NCBI RefSeq assembly: GCF_051401765.1
Contig: NC_135064.1
Coordinates: forward strand, 27,626,001 to 27,690,000
Length of the DNA: 64,000 bases
DNA from: Calliopsis andreniformis
Taxonomy: Eukaryota; Arthropoda; Insecta; Hymenoptera; Andrenidae
Direction: 5' to 3'
The position numbers and the translations under genes are program-made. Below the pieces are notes generated by a model. It did no database searches. It was not told the origin of the DNA and saw only the letters and a list, made by a program, of their open reading frames with translations. The first letter of the stretch is position 1. Each line of letters opens with the position of its first letter. Below are positions 50,601 to 63,122 of this stretch, piece by piece.

Positions 50601-53600
50601 GCCTCTGCTCGCGTTTGGCCCACCAAAGCTTTAGCAATTGGCCGTGTTTGATCTCGGCGAATAATGAACTTTTTTTCCTGCGCTTAGCCTGTTCCATTGG
50701 CTTCTTTGTCTCGGATTGCACAGCCGCTTGAATATTTATCGAAGTTAAACCAAGACGAATTTAATAAATACGTTATGATTTAATCGAGCAACGCTGGCGG
50801 GAGGCTGGCTCGCGAGGGTCTCAAGATTACGCGCCCTAAGGGAAAAGTCAAGTAAGGGAAAAACCGCAGGATATATAAAAGGAAAGAAACAAATCCTGGT
50901 TAAAAGGCTGATGAAGGAACCTGGGTTCGGAGGTGGAGAGACACGCGAAGGGTTGGGGAGGATCAGAATTATGGTATCGCTTAAATTTCCCTGTCTCCCA
51001 GCGCGCGAAATTAAAAAAACAATTCGTTTTGACCTTCGTGCTCTTTCTTTATCCTTGAACGACCTACTGCATACAATTTGTTGCGGGGATGACATCACAA
51101 GCTGACTTTAAAAGCTACAATTGTGGTTGAAAGGAAATATTGCTTCAGAATTTAGGTGAAATGAGTCTGAAGTATGGCAACTGACAATATTTCAATTGCT
51201 TTTAATAGTTTTTGATGGTATTATATACGATGGATCAATAGGAAATACCACCTGGAATATTTCTAAAATTACGAAAATACATATTTTCGTAGCCCCAAAT
51301 TTACCTTATTCTTCGATATAAATTTGCACACTTGCTCCAAATTTATTCTGCTTGCAATGGACCATTCCGTGCATATTATTAAATGAAATAATTGAACATT
51401 TAAACCACCCCTAGATCCACAATTCCCACAATAATCGACGCGTGCAGCGTCCAAGTGACACCGAACAAATAAACCGCGAGCTTATCGCAAAGAAATCGCG
51501 GCATTTCCACGAGGCAGCAGAGCCTGAAGCTCACGCGTGTTGAAAGCACTCGACGACCAAGAGCGTTCATCCGGTGGCTTATTCAAAATCTACCTTCGCG
51601 CCTCGAAAGCTGTTTATCTCGCAAGCGTTTACATAAAGCGAAGTTCCCCGTTTCGCGATAGAAAATTCTGAAGCGGCGGTCCCCTCCGTTCGAATGGCCG
51701 TCCTTTAATATCCGCCCCGTGTTCTCTCGCGGCGGGTATTAAGCGTGGAAATCTCGCGCGTCGTCCAAGGAACACGTCACCGCTAAAGTAGTCCATGCGA
51801 CCATCTTCAAGTTGGAACGATAATTGTTGAAGGGGAACGGTTTGAGTTCCGCCCAGTCGCGAGACAATATCCTTTATCTCGGGACAGTTTCCTGGTTATC
51901 GGGAGGGAAACGTGCGCGGAGATTCCCGCGGTCCAGGGACGGCGGAAAACATTTACACAAAAGAAAACCACGGCCGACGGGCCGGATCGAGTTGGCCTCG
52001 GCTCCTAGAGATAATGTTAATATCCAGCTCGGTTTTGTAATTGCCAATTACTTCAGCTTATTCTTCTCTTTGTTCCCGAACGTTATCCCCGGCGACGCGG
52101 CTTCCAGGGATTCCCCGAAGAATCCTCCCACGCTCCTGCAGTCGACGACCTTTATGCAATCGCATCGGACTAAGTCCCACCGACTCCTACTCGCCTGCGC
52201 CGGAGCTCGCCTCGATTCAAGAATACCTCTCCCTCGCTTTCCTGCCCCTCTTGCCACGTTTCTTTGGCCGCCCCTTAAATTCGAGATCAGATCCTCATCC
52301 GATGACCTTCCACCCTGGGGACAATATCGCGCCACCTTGCGTTTAAAGAGTCTCCCCTTTCCGTGGCTGTATTGGTTGCTTTTCCCTATCCTCGCGACTC
52401 GTTGCCCACCGTTGTAAGTACTATCAGAAAGCGTGACACGGCTCGAGGGAGACTCTTGAATTAAATTTCATGGCGGATGGTTGTGGAACGTTGTGATTAT
52501 TTAAAGATTGGTAGAAGTTGGAAGCCAGCTGGGTGGTAAAGTTCCTGTCCTCGATTTCGAATTTTTATGGTAATTATAGGTGGTAAGTACATTATTCTTT
52601 TAGCTGTGACAGAAGCATATTTTTCACACTGGTTTGACCCTTGTGTTACAGATATGTACTCAGTCATGCCTGCAGTGATATTAATAGTTAGCGTAAAGTA
52701 ACAGATGAATAAATTAAGTATAATATTCTTAGTCGTTTCTAGCCTGAACATCGTATAGCGAGAGGTCAATTGACGCATAAGGGTTGAACTTCTTCTGACT
52801 GATTAACCCAGAATTCTCAGAGTCACGCATTAGCGTCAAGAATACTTTTTGCAAAGTAAATACTAAGCGCGCAGTGGCTCGAGTTCTCTCGCGGCCTTCT
52901 GCCGATCCTAATCTCTCCCGAAGCATCATTAAAGTTCATTACAAAATGTCTGTGAAGTATTGAAATTACCATCAAGACTCGTTTCATAGATCCAGCATAG
53001 ATACCACGCTCGTCAGCAGCGAAACTCCCAGCGCGGTTTTTTCTAAAATTCTAGCCTTCCCGTTCCCAGAACCGTCGCATTTTCGCTCGGTCACGCGATA
53101 TCGCGGCCACCACTTTTTACCATGTTAAAGAATAATCGCCCCGTTCGAAGCGAAATCCCTGGGACGAGGGCGGAAGGGGCACAGATTAAACGCGATAATA
53201 TGCCGTCGCGATATCTTTTGGCTCGGACCGATGCGTCCAAGCCGCTCCCATGATCCCACCACCGCTGCTCGTTATCCATTTTCCTCTGCAACGTTTAGCA
53301 CGCGTCCGCGCCGCCAGCGTTGCCCCGCGTCGCTCGCTGGCCAGTGCCCACAAATTTTGCAAAACACCGATATAAATCGTTTGATAACGCGTCTGGCTCT
53401 GGGCGTCGATATACACACGGCCACGGGGACGAGAAAAAGCCGGGAAAAAAGGGAAAACCGGCAGCGAGGGTTGGGAAGGGGTGGGTTTGTGGATATTTGG
53501 CGGAACGCCAGCTGCGGAGTGACGCTGCTGGAAGGCGCGCATAAACAACGCCGCTCGATCACCAGCGTGTCGGGTTACGCGGCTGATATGAGCTAATTGC

Positions 53601-54221
53601 AAAAACTACCCTCGGCTCACCGTCATCCCGGCTAACTTTTTAACGCATCCACCGCTGGTGATCCATTGTTCCTCCTATTGCTACTGCCTGAAGATTGAAT
53701 ATTTCAATCATATGCAATGTGATCGAAATGAAAAACCAGAAATGAAAGTTTTTAATCAGTATTGGGGTAACCGTTTATCTGCAATCGGTTCAGTCGGTCT
53801 AACTAAATAATCCCAATGTATGGATGAAATTACTTGTTTTCTTTTCTAGGTAGAATAGAATCGTAGAATATTGTAGTCGAACCCTTTGGAATTGTTGTAA
53901 ACATCCTTGGAGTCAGTGGAACAATTAGTTCTACTTTGAATACTATAAAATAGATGTATTAACGAAATCGCGTCGCAAGTCACTACAAGCGTACAAATGA
54001 AATTACTTCACTCAAACGGCTACGTGACAAAGGCTAAATTTAATATCTTTCGCGAAAACGGAATACTTGGAATTCTAGAGCCATTTAGAAATCTACAAAG
54101 AGATGCCGTGAGAAGTACACAATTTATATGGAAGATTTCTCACTTAATGTACCAATTTAATTAATTACGGGTAGTTCTACCAAGGTAACCGGTTAGCCAA
54201 TGTTATTCGAGAAAAAGTAGA
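44686..54221. other. long non-coding stretch, nothing recognised
   Basis: Contains a perfect 9 bp inverted repeat (45269-45277 with 45289-45297), a two-copy gtgctcgac repeat near 47925-47945, and CT-rich DNA at about 48640-48950. Several stop-poor frames lie in GC-rich patches (45700-46257 minus, 51824-52417 plus, 53186-53602 minus). None has domains or paired splice sites. Confidence 0.45.
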
Positions 54222-54399
54222 TGAAAATTTGAAGATTTAAAAATTTGAAAATTTGAAAATTTGAAAACTTAAAAATTTGAATATTTAAAAATTTGAATAT
54301 TTGAAAATTGTAATATTTGAAAATTTGAATATTTGAAGATTTGAAGATTTGAATATTCGAATATTTGAATATTTGAAAATTTAAAAACTTAAAAATTTT
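54222..54399 (+). repeat. AT-rich array of 8-9 bp units (AAATTTGAA type)
   Basis: About twenty copies of a unit like aaaatttga lie head to tail, with drift to aatatttga and aagatttga. It is the reverse complement of the array at 12538-12710. Unit length and divergence are similar, so the two probably share an origin or a mechanism. Confidence 0.85.
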
Positions 54400-54976
54400 G
54401 GCTCAGGTCAGGGGATAGCTTTCCGACTACCTTAGATAGAATCGATTATCTCTCACAACAAAACCTAGAAAACTCCTCCAATCTACTAGCCACGAATCTC
54501 GGCATAAATAATTGAAAAAGTTCGAAGCAGAAGCTCCTGAACTAAAAATCGAAGACAAAACGTCGTGTGCAACCAATCTTGCCCTCGACAGTACAATTTC
54601 CCTGGGAGGAACGCAGAGACACGGTTCGCAGGATAGCAGGAATCCTCTGCTTGCGCCGTGAGCGAAAATCCTGTTACAGCATCTTTTCGAGGAAGAATTT
54701 TTAAAAGCCTGGTCAACGATGCGCGGGCCCACGGTAATTAAGCATCTTAGGTGCGCCGGTTCTGCGAGCAGCTAGTGGAAAAACTAAATAAATAGAGGAC
54801 TCCCAGCGAAGAAAAGTCCGACCAGCGGCGAAACGCGACCAGCTGGACCAGCTGGATGTGGATATGCGGCGGTCGTCGGGACGACGGAGTTTGCGCAAAC
54901 ACAAAAGCTCACGGCAGAAGACAAACAGAAGGACTGCAAGCTGCAACCGTGACCCGAGGCACTGCGGCCTGTGTCG
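54400..54976. other. non-coding stretch, nothing recognised
   Basis: Two overlapping minus frames at 54427-54732 have no recognisable features. Confidence 0.45.
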
Positions 54977-54996
54977 AAAGGAAGGAAGGAAGGAAG
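54977..54996 (+). repeat. (GGAA)n microsatellite
   Basis: Four to five uninterrupted ggaa units. It is a short simple-sequence repeat. Confidence 0.85.
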
Positions 54997-57513
54997 ACAA
55001 ATGACGAAGGATGGGGCAAGACGAAGAACGAAAGGGGCTGTGAAGAAGACGAAACAAAGCTCCGTCGAGAAAAGGTACCTATAATGTTCACACCTATTCC
55101 TAGGATCTAAAGACCCGAAAAATTAACACGATAAAGTTACGTCGAGGGTTAGAAAGGAGTTCAAGCAAGCTAGAGTGAAGCGGAGTTTTGCAAATCTTCG
55201 AAATTGGTGTCTCTATTGGTATTTCGAAATACCGTTAAGAAATATGAGTTCTGAATTTCTAGAATCCTAGCCGAAGAGATTTACTAATCTGAAATTATAC
55301 AGGAGGAAACTTCAGGTTAGCAGTTTCCAAAGACTAGTTTCTGTAACACTATCCGATTCATTTATAACTACATGGAGTGTGAATAATAAATTTGATGGCG
55401 AATAAGGTGAGTTATAACGATCCCAACGCACCAGTTAAAGGTTACGACAGGTAATTTACTCTATGAGGTATTCTCTATTTCAGAGGACTCTATTAATGCA
55501 AGTGTCCAGGAACGCACTTTCCAACGGAGAAACGACCGGTCGATTCTGAATAATATCACATGATCAAATATTGCGCAGTCGTAAGGCTAATACAAAATAC
55601 CACGTTTTTTTGAATGAGATGGCTCTCCTGCATGGATCATCGAGATTTTTCATGGCTAGCGTAACCTAAATGCTTTGATCGTTCAACGTTGATAGCGGCG
55701 ATACCGTCGATATCAGCGATATTCGATTTTCCGGTAGAGCGACCGCCGAGTTTCCGATCGTTTCTAAAAAATACGTGCCCTCCTCTCATCGATGAATTTT
55801 TTTCTGTTAAATGTAAGAGTGAACAGGTGGACTAACTAGAGAGCTAATCGAATTGCTAACGTTAGGCCATTTGCTTTAGTTATTTCATTTTGAAGCTACA
55901 CATTTTCGTTGCTTCTAACGAAATGAAACGGTTTAAAATCTTTTTGCCTCGCAGTTTTCGTCATAATATCGGTAGAATCGCAAAACATTTACGATGGAAC
56001 GTTGTTTTTTGGGTAAAATGATCCCTCCGACTTTCCAACGAGCTGCCTTCATTACGGCCGGCTTGTTTGCTTTTATAAGTGCCAGTGAAATGTATGGTCG
56101 TTTATGGAAACCATTAAAGCGATGCTCTCATTCGAGTACCGCGGTTTCCTGGGTCAAAGTAGTAGGACTCTTTTATGAGGCATAACGTGAGCTTAATTAT
56201 CATCGTATTAAAGAAACTTTCGGCTTAATGCGTTACGTTTCGTTGACTTACCTATTGTTCTTGGCGTTGGAGAGGTCAGCAATTGTTCTGTAACAAAAAA
56301 TATCACGGCGGATTAATTTGATGAATCAAGTATACGGAGGTAATGAATTTGCCATGCAAGCTACATTACTAGATATTACAAGTGGAAATACATATACACC
56401 CTGCGACAAAGCTGTCATACGTCGTAAAACATAAAATTCTAAAAAGAAAAAAATGACATATTTAAATGAAAACCACGAATGTTTTTTTCCTCGAAAAATG
56501 AAAGTTAAACCAGTCTTGTTCACCACTGATTTATAGTCAACAAATCTTGTGCACAATCGTGACGCTATGTTTTCGTTAGAAGCAATTTCCTCATTCCTCT
56601 ATACCCCGAAAAATTTCACCCCATGGACTCGCCTAAATTAAGGTAGTTTAAAGCTGACCGAGGGTAATTTATTGCGCCTGATCTAGCGCCATCGCTTAAC
56701 TTGCAACTGGGTTAGTGGACGAGCAAGGCTCATCTTCCACAGGAAGCTCTTCCACTTTTCAACTACGTGACGCAATTTAATTCGCGATACTTCCCCTCCG
56801 AAAACCGCTGCGTTGATAATTAACCAAATTAACGAGTGTGTGCGATGCGCGCAGCTCGTTTGACCGATCATTCGCCCTGAAACGCGCGAATCAAGCAGCG
56901 TCGAGAGCTTTCTGCATGACGGAGACCCATTACACCGCGTTACTACTGGAATGATCAATCACTGCTTGTTATTATCGACTCGTACTACTGCATAAGTAGC
57001 GACAGATATAACTGACGGACGCACAAACGCGCAGCTCTGCAGGTTGCATCTCAGTTCATAGTCGACTGTAATTTTGTGCTATTCAACGTGCACATAAACC
57101 CATTGATGATATTAACGAGGTAACAATTACTCATCAAATAACATCCAATTCTGAATAGACTCCTCCATGTTCTACTGTAATGTCCTGCAATCTTCCACTA
57201 TTCAGCTTACGTAAATTTCTATTTTTATGAATGCTACTAATATAATAGTACATTCTATTACGTCCGATAAAGCTAAAAGATTTTTCACCTGTTTTCCACC
57301 ACGATTCACTGCACACCCTGTATAATTTACTGTCGCATCGCGTTGTGAAAAATATCATCACCGATTCATCCGTAGACGCGTAAAAACCACGCGGCCATAC
57401 GTTACCGCCGCGCAGCCTCTTGTTCCGTTTTACGCACACGCAAACGGCCGCATTATACGGTGTCCCGCGCGCGCGATATTTTCCAGCCAGCTTTTTGCGG
57501 CATGCAGCCACCA
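54997..57513. other. non-coding stretch, nothing recognised
   Basis: Mixed composition without recognisable exons, transposon ends or RNA genes. Short frames such as 55994-56185 have no domain or splice support. Confidence 0.45.
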
Positions 57514-57527
57514 TTTTTTTTTTTTTT
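57514..57527 (+). repeat. poly-T tract (14 T)
   Basis: A single uninterrupted run of 14 T. Read on the minus strand it is a run of 14 A with no retroposon body recognised before it. Confidence 0.85.
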
Positions 57528-60500
57528 CACTCTAGATTCTGGCGGGAACTGGGAAGATAACGGTGGATCCGAGAACTCCATTATCTTGCAGAAGCTACGA
57601 GCTTCTCGATTCCCTTGCAATTTCCTCTAATTTTCTCGGGAATGACAGGGTAATATTTTCTATGGAAAGAATGTGCATCTCTATAAAAGGAAAATTTTAC
57701 CTTCTGAGAAATATAACGTTCTGTATATTCTGTATCGATCGTCAGTAATCAAACCTTATCTTTGCGCACAGTTGATGAATGAATGACCCAAATACAAGCA
57801 CAAAGATTTCCCTTCATGCAAACATGAAAACTTGGAAAATACGGAAGATAAATTTCTGGCAAATATTTGCCTCCAGGGTTCCACCATGTAATCGTTTTCT
57901 TGAACCGCTGTAATAGGATAACGCGTCGGTCTGTATGTAAGCGTGCTCTGGTAAAAGTAAAGGTTGGAAGTTCAACAGAGAGTTCACGGGTTCGAAAGTC
58001 ACTACGAGATAAGGGTCTGTCTTAGATCTGGACAATGTGCTCTCCAAAAGCAGACGCCTTTGTCGTAGATTAGCACGATTCCTTCACTCCATAGATGGAG
58101 TCCTTGAAACTCGACGGAAGATAGGGACAGGATATTGTTTTCTCGCTATCTGTATGTAAGTTCGACCAACTCTTCAAGGAGAGCAGCTTCGTCGAGATCA
58201 CTCGACCTTTAGCAAACGTCAAATTGTTAGCGTTCCGGGAGCAGGGATGCTAAATTTAAACGAACCTTCTGCAAAGGCAGAGTTTCGAGTATACTGAAAA
58301 TGGGGAACGAGAATACTGAAACAAGAGAGCGCTGGAACGATCGATTGTCAGGACGCTGTATAAGGTAATCATTTTTTCAATCGCGAAATACGTAATCATG
58401 GCAGAATCCGATTTAAAATAAATCACAATCCCTGGGTGGAGGCGCTCGACGGTATCGTTGAACGAAGTACGCAAGGCAAGACTTTTACCACAGCACTTTA
58501 GACTTTTCCACTGCTCCGAGTATAAAGCTATTTACGTATCCCATTTCTCGGGAAAGAGTAATTTTTCTTGACGTAAATATAACGTCGAACGCTTTAAGCT
58601 TTCGAGAGACGTTCCAGATATCCGCGATGCGGGTCTTCAGAATGAAGTGGCTGCCACAGTATCGTTAAGTCTGAAAGCAATAAAATTAACAACTGCCGTG
58701 GAGGACGTCTCGTTAGACTTCTCTGCATGAAGCTTCTCGCAAATGCATCCGCTGTGTTAAGATTACGTTGTTTAAAGCACTCTGACGTTTCCAGTCTCGG
58801 GGAAGGAAAAATTTGAATCTTTTCCTGGAAAGAGAGACGGAGACATGAATTCGAAACATTGTTACGCGTAGAGTGGCAACCATTTGTAAATTGGAAGCGG
58901 AACATGTGAAGTTCCTTGTGAAGACTATTTCTGAAGTAGACATTTTGGAGTCATCAGTTTATTTTTATAGTGCGTTTGACACACGGAAATGTCTATATGT
59001 ACATGTAAAATTGTAAGCGCTTAATAAATCTCTGAGTGATTACATAAGAATGATTCTGTGATTCGAATGAAGACGTAAAATGAGTAAAGGAGAATGAATG
59101 TATCAATAGTCAGACAATCCGATATAATGAATGGACTAGTGGATTTATGCTTTTAAAAAAGGCATGATTTACAAATGTTTATGTACCCTTGGGTTACTTA
59201 TTCTTTACTCACTAAAATAACTTACGTTAAACAGAAATCCTATTCTCAGATCTCTTTTTGAAACACGTAGCGAAGATTTCTAGTCTTACAGCAGTGTTAC
59301 ACAATGTACTACAGCGTAAGTTCAGTCGTCAATAGGATACTTCGTCTACTTCACACATAGTCAAAGTTGATGCAGAGGCAAAGCGTATCAGGGTCGCGAA
59401 AGGAGAAAACACATTTTTCAAATTCGCCTCGAAACCTGTATTCGTGTCGATGCAAATTGGATGCTCTGGCGTGTTGAATAATCGACAGGGCTTTGTCGCA
59501 GCCGTACCGCCCGAGGTGCTATTCACTAACAAGATGTCAATGCTTCAGGGACGCGGCACAGTGCTCGGCTACGCTAGAAACACAGCGCCACCCTTTTCCC
59601 GCGACCCGTCAATAGAATTATGAGAAAGGGATTCACATCGTGCGTCGGTGTTCGCACTAATAAATACCGGTTTCACCTATTCAGAGGGTCCGTTTCCACG
59701 ACATCACAGGACTACTACATTGTCAACTGTGCCCCGTTAATTTCTGGACGTTATTTTTAGATGTAAAATTCACGGTGGAAGAGATGTGCGTTTCGAATGG
59801 AGACGGGAACAAGTGTTATTCGTTACAGAGCTTTCCTTTTGTTAATTTCGCTTTGTACCGGGAAAAACCCCCGCTCTGCTAGCGTAATTAAAATCAAACG
59901 AATGTAAATCTTGTTTCTTTCAGGCGAGAGATTTTAAATAGTGCAGGAACTCGGATGAGTAACCGAGAATTACTGTGCTCTCAATTAGGCGTGATGGGAT
60001 TCTAACAAAGTCCACCGTTCCAAATATAGAAACTCGTAAATTGTTCGGACAAGTGTGTTTTTACATTCGTTTGGAAGCGTTCAGGCACGAGAAGATAAGC
60101 GATCTTCAACATGTAGCTTCTACGTAACCACAAGCATGGCCCTCTCCCAGTTCGGATAGCATTGTCGCGGTGAATCACGCCGACCTAGCAATTAATTGGG
60201 TCAAAATCATTATCAGCCCTGTCCCAGGGGTTTAATGATCTCGACCCTGGCCGTTCAACTTGAGTTACCGCCGCTACGGCGCATTCGTTGTCGCATCTCT
60301 CAGATATCCGCGCGCATGCACCCGCACGATCGGCCTGTTACAGCCAGGACGCGTCGACCGAGATAATACGTCAACAAGATCCAGTCGAATTGATATAGGG
60401 CGCGCTTATGCGTGAACCGTTAATCCTGGTCCAAATGGCAGCGAGATAAGGACGGAATGAAACACGTTTGAAGATCAGATCAAGGCGAGTGATGTCCGAC

Positions 60501-63037
60501 TCTTATATCGCTGAGTGTTGAATAAGGGTGAGATTTCGAAGTTTTTAAAAATAGGTAGCTAGTATTTACCTACAAGAACATTTTATTCAGCCATTTACAC
60601 ATTACGAGTAGCGCAATTAATAAAATAAATTACTTGTTTTAATAATGAAATGTCTTTATATCATCCATCTCTGTGATAAAACAAACCTGTAACGCGTGGC
60701 GATTTAGAAATCATTCTAATCACTCATGTGTAAACACTAACAACTTTTCAAATCGTATAGATAATCCTTTTATGAATTTTTCCCTTTGAAACTGTTTTCG
60801 TTTTTGATCTCTTTGCTTGTGTCAGTCGACTGCCATTTTTAGTCGATCGGAATTGAAATTTCCAACAATTTTTTTTAGCGATCACGTATTGGTCGTTACT
60901 ATATCTTCGTCCAGTGATCCGTACAGTTTCTGTTGGACGTAATAATGACTGCGTGGTGGTATAGACTGGGCTCGCAGAATTTCGCGCAAACGATACGCGA
61001 TCGCGCCCAAATCGACCCAATACCAATGGCGATGAAATAAAAGACACGCGTAAATAGCCCGATTGGAACGTGTGTGGAACAGATTTACTAACGCTAATCA
61101 TCCGTGCGTATTAATGAAAGTGTCGCGTTATTGTTTCCAACAGCGTCGATAGAGCTCGTATTCACTGAGAATAATCATGACGGGAGATGATTCAAATGAT
61201 AGGTATACGCTTTCAAACTGGTTTTCCCATCTCTTGATTTAGATTCCTATTGTGTCTGTGTGGCGCTATGCATTCCACTCAATAGCTTGCTTTTGGTACA
61301 ACTGATATATCGATGTAGGTTTTGCAGTATATAATATTTTAATGGCCGATTCGTTTTAGAAATGACAATAATCATTTTCAATGGTAATTTCTTATTCTTT
61401 GTGTGCTACTCTAATTCTTGGTATACTCTGACTACATCATACTAATAATATATTATTAAATGTTAAACGTGGTAAAATATAGTGCGCCATTTTTGTAAGT
61501 GCGACGGCTAAGTAAAACATAAAAGAGCAAGTGAAGTAAGTCAGTGTACGGTCAGACGTGCATTGCAAAGCAACGCGCCTGGAACTATGTCGGTTTATAT
61601 CATCTCAGCCACATGTAATTCTAAAAACTATGGCTATATTTCATCTCCTCTGAATTGCTAAATCATCAGACCCTACATTAAATTTTTAAAAGGAACAAAA
61701 TCCACGCAACAAAATTTGTTGAAATATTTCCTATCTCTCTGCCAACCCTTATCATTCCAAGCATCTCAAAGTATGACAGTTTGATAGACACAAAGAACTT
61801 AAAATCCGTTCGCGGATTCCAATAAGGTCCAATACTTTTCCCATCAGTATTCCCGAAAAGACAGGCGTTCGCGTGCCAGCAGCATGGCGACGAATTAAAA
61901 TGCGATAACTGGATCGGTATGCGGAGGGAACAAATGGTCCCGAACGGAGGCGTGATCCGAGGCGGTTGGGGCGCACTTTCATCCAGGATGAGTACCTTTG
62001 CACGTACGCTTTAAACCAGGCCACCGACGCTGCATTTCGTCCGGGCGAAGTGTAGGCGAATGTGCGGTTTCGGTCACGAGGGCCACAGAGCGGGGAGAAC
62101 AGACAGCATGGAGCCAGGGACGAGGACAAGTCTGTGCGGGGGTGGTCGACAACTTGAACAACTTCACAATGGCCGGTGCCTTTGCAAGGAATAAACTTCC
62201 ACCGCGTAACTTTAAAATTGATGATCCTGGGTACCGCGCGCGTTAGTGTATCCGTGGGCCTTCGCTGTCGAGGTTTATCGCGACCGAGGGAGATGTTGGT
62301 TCGTAAAGAATTTATTAAGGACAACCGTTTAGCGGTAGGATAATTATGTTTTCGGTGAAATCTGCGTGTCCCTTGCTCATCTGGACGAAGGGACGTTTTG
62401 ACAAGGGCTGTTCATGAAAATAAATCAGTAATAAAATAGAGAAGGATTAATTAAGGAGGACACATTTCTTCACTTCTTTAGGTTTTTGAGAATTTATTAT
62501 TCGGGAAAAAAACATCCTTTATACACCTACGGCTTCTTATACCTCTTTCTCCGAAGTTAACCCCTTCCCATTAACCACTTCACGTTTCTGAACGCAACAC
62601 TCAAAAAGCAACAAGATCTAACAGAAAGGAACATGTAGAATTCTTAGTGTCTTTGCTAGGCAGAGCCTGAAAAGCTTCCACGTCGTCTATGACAGCATCT
62701 CTTAAAGATGCGCGAGAGATGAAACTGTTGCATCGTTTAGAAAAATTGCAAAAATATACGCGTGTGTGTCGTACGTTGACCCGCGCAGCGGATAAGCTTT
62801 CCCCCGACGGTTCTGGGAAAGTAAACGCGACGAGAAGCGCTTGTGAAAGGATGCAAGCGTGACACAGTCACGAGATGGAGTACAAATAGTCGCTGCGGCC
62901 GTAAACCGGCGTAATTTTGTGAATTAAAGATTGAGCACGGAGATAGCGCGTGTTCGATGGAAATTACGTAGAACGGATAGACTGTTCAGGTTCATGGGAC
63001 GTATTTTTATATGTAACGTTGACGGGATTTATTGCAG
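57528..63037. other. long non-coding stretch, nothing recognised
   Basis: CpG-rich patches (59500-59700, 60150-60420, 61850-62280) alternate with AT-rich DNA. The 190-codon minus frame at 61752-62324 has no recognisable domain or paired splice sites. The phrase gggttcgaaagtc near 57988 resembles a tRNA B box only loosely. Confidence 0.45.
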
Positions 63038-63122
63038 GAAGTGGCCATTTTCGAGCGTTCCCCTTTCGTCCCTTTGCCGATGCTTCTCGCGGGCGAATGT
63101 GTTTTACGAGACGCTTACAGAG
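63038..63122 (+). CDS. candidate internal exon, unrecognised
   Basis: A reasonable acceptor (gacgggatttattgcag) ends at 63037, and a donor-like AG then GTAGTG follows 63122. The 85 nt between are open in the frame EVAIFERSPFVPLPMLLAGE, continuing CVLRDAYR. Codons are GC-balanced relative to the AT-rich flanks. The donor is weak and the frame also runs on past it to a stop at 63235. No family is recognised. Confidence 0.17.

Noticed and set aside
51824..52417. 197-codon plus-strand frame ending at a GTAAGT donor-like site
   Set aside because: The start is a TTG, no acceptor or recognisable motif was found, the composition is Arg/Pro/Ser-rich from CpG-rich DNA, and a 95-codon frame lies opposite.
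57985..57998. tRNA B-box-like gggttcgaaagtc
   Set aside because: No A box or cloverleaf could be built upstream, and the B box deviates from consensus.
59329..59532. 67-codon minus-strand frame with plausible composition
   Set aside because: The start is TTG, there is no donor, the acceptor is weak, and the protein is unrecognised.
61752..62324. 190-codon minus-strand frame
   Set aside because: No domain, no paired splice sites, and high Arg, Cys and Pro content from GC-rich DNA.
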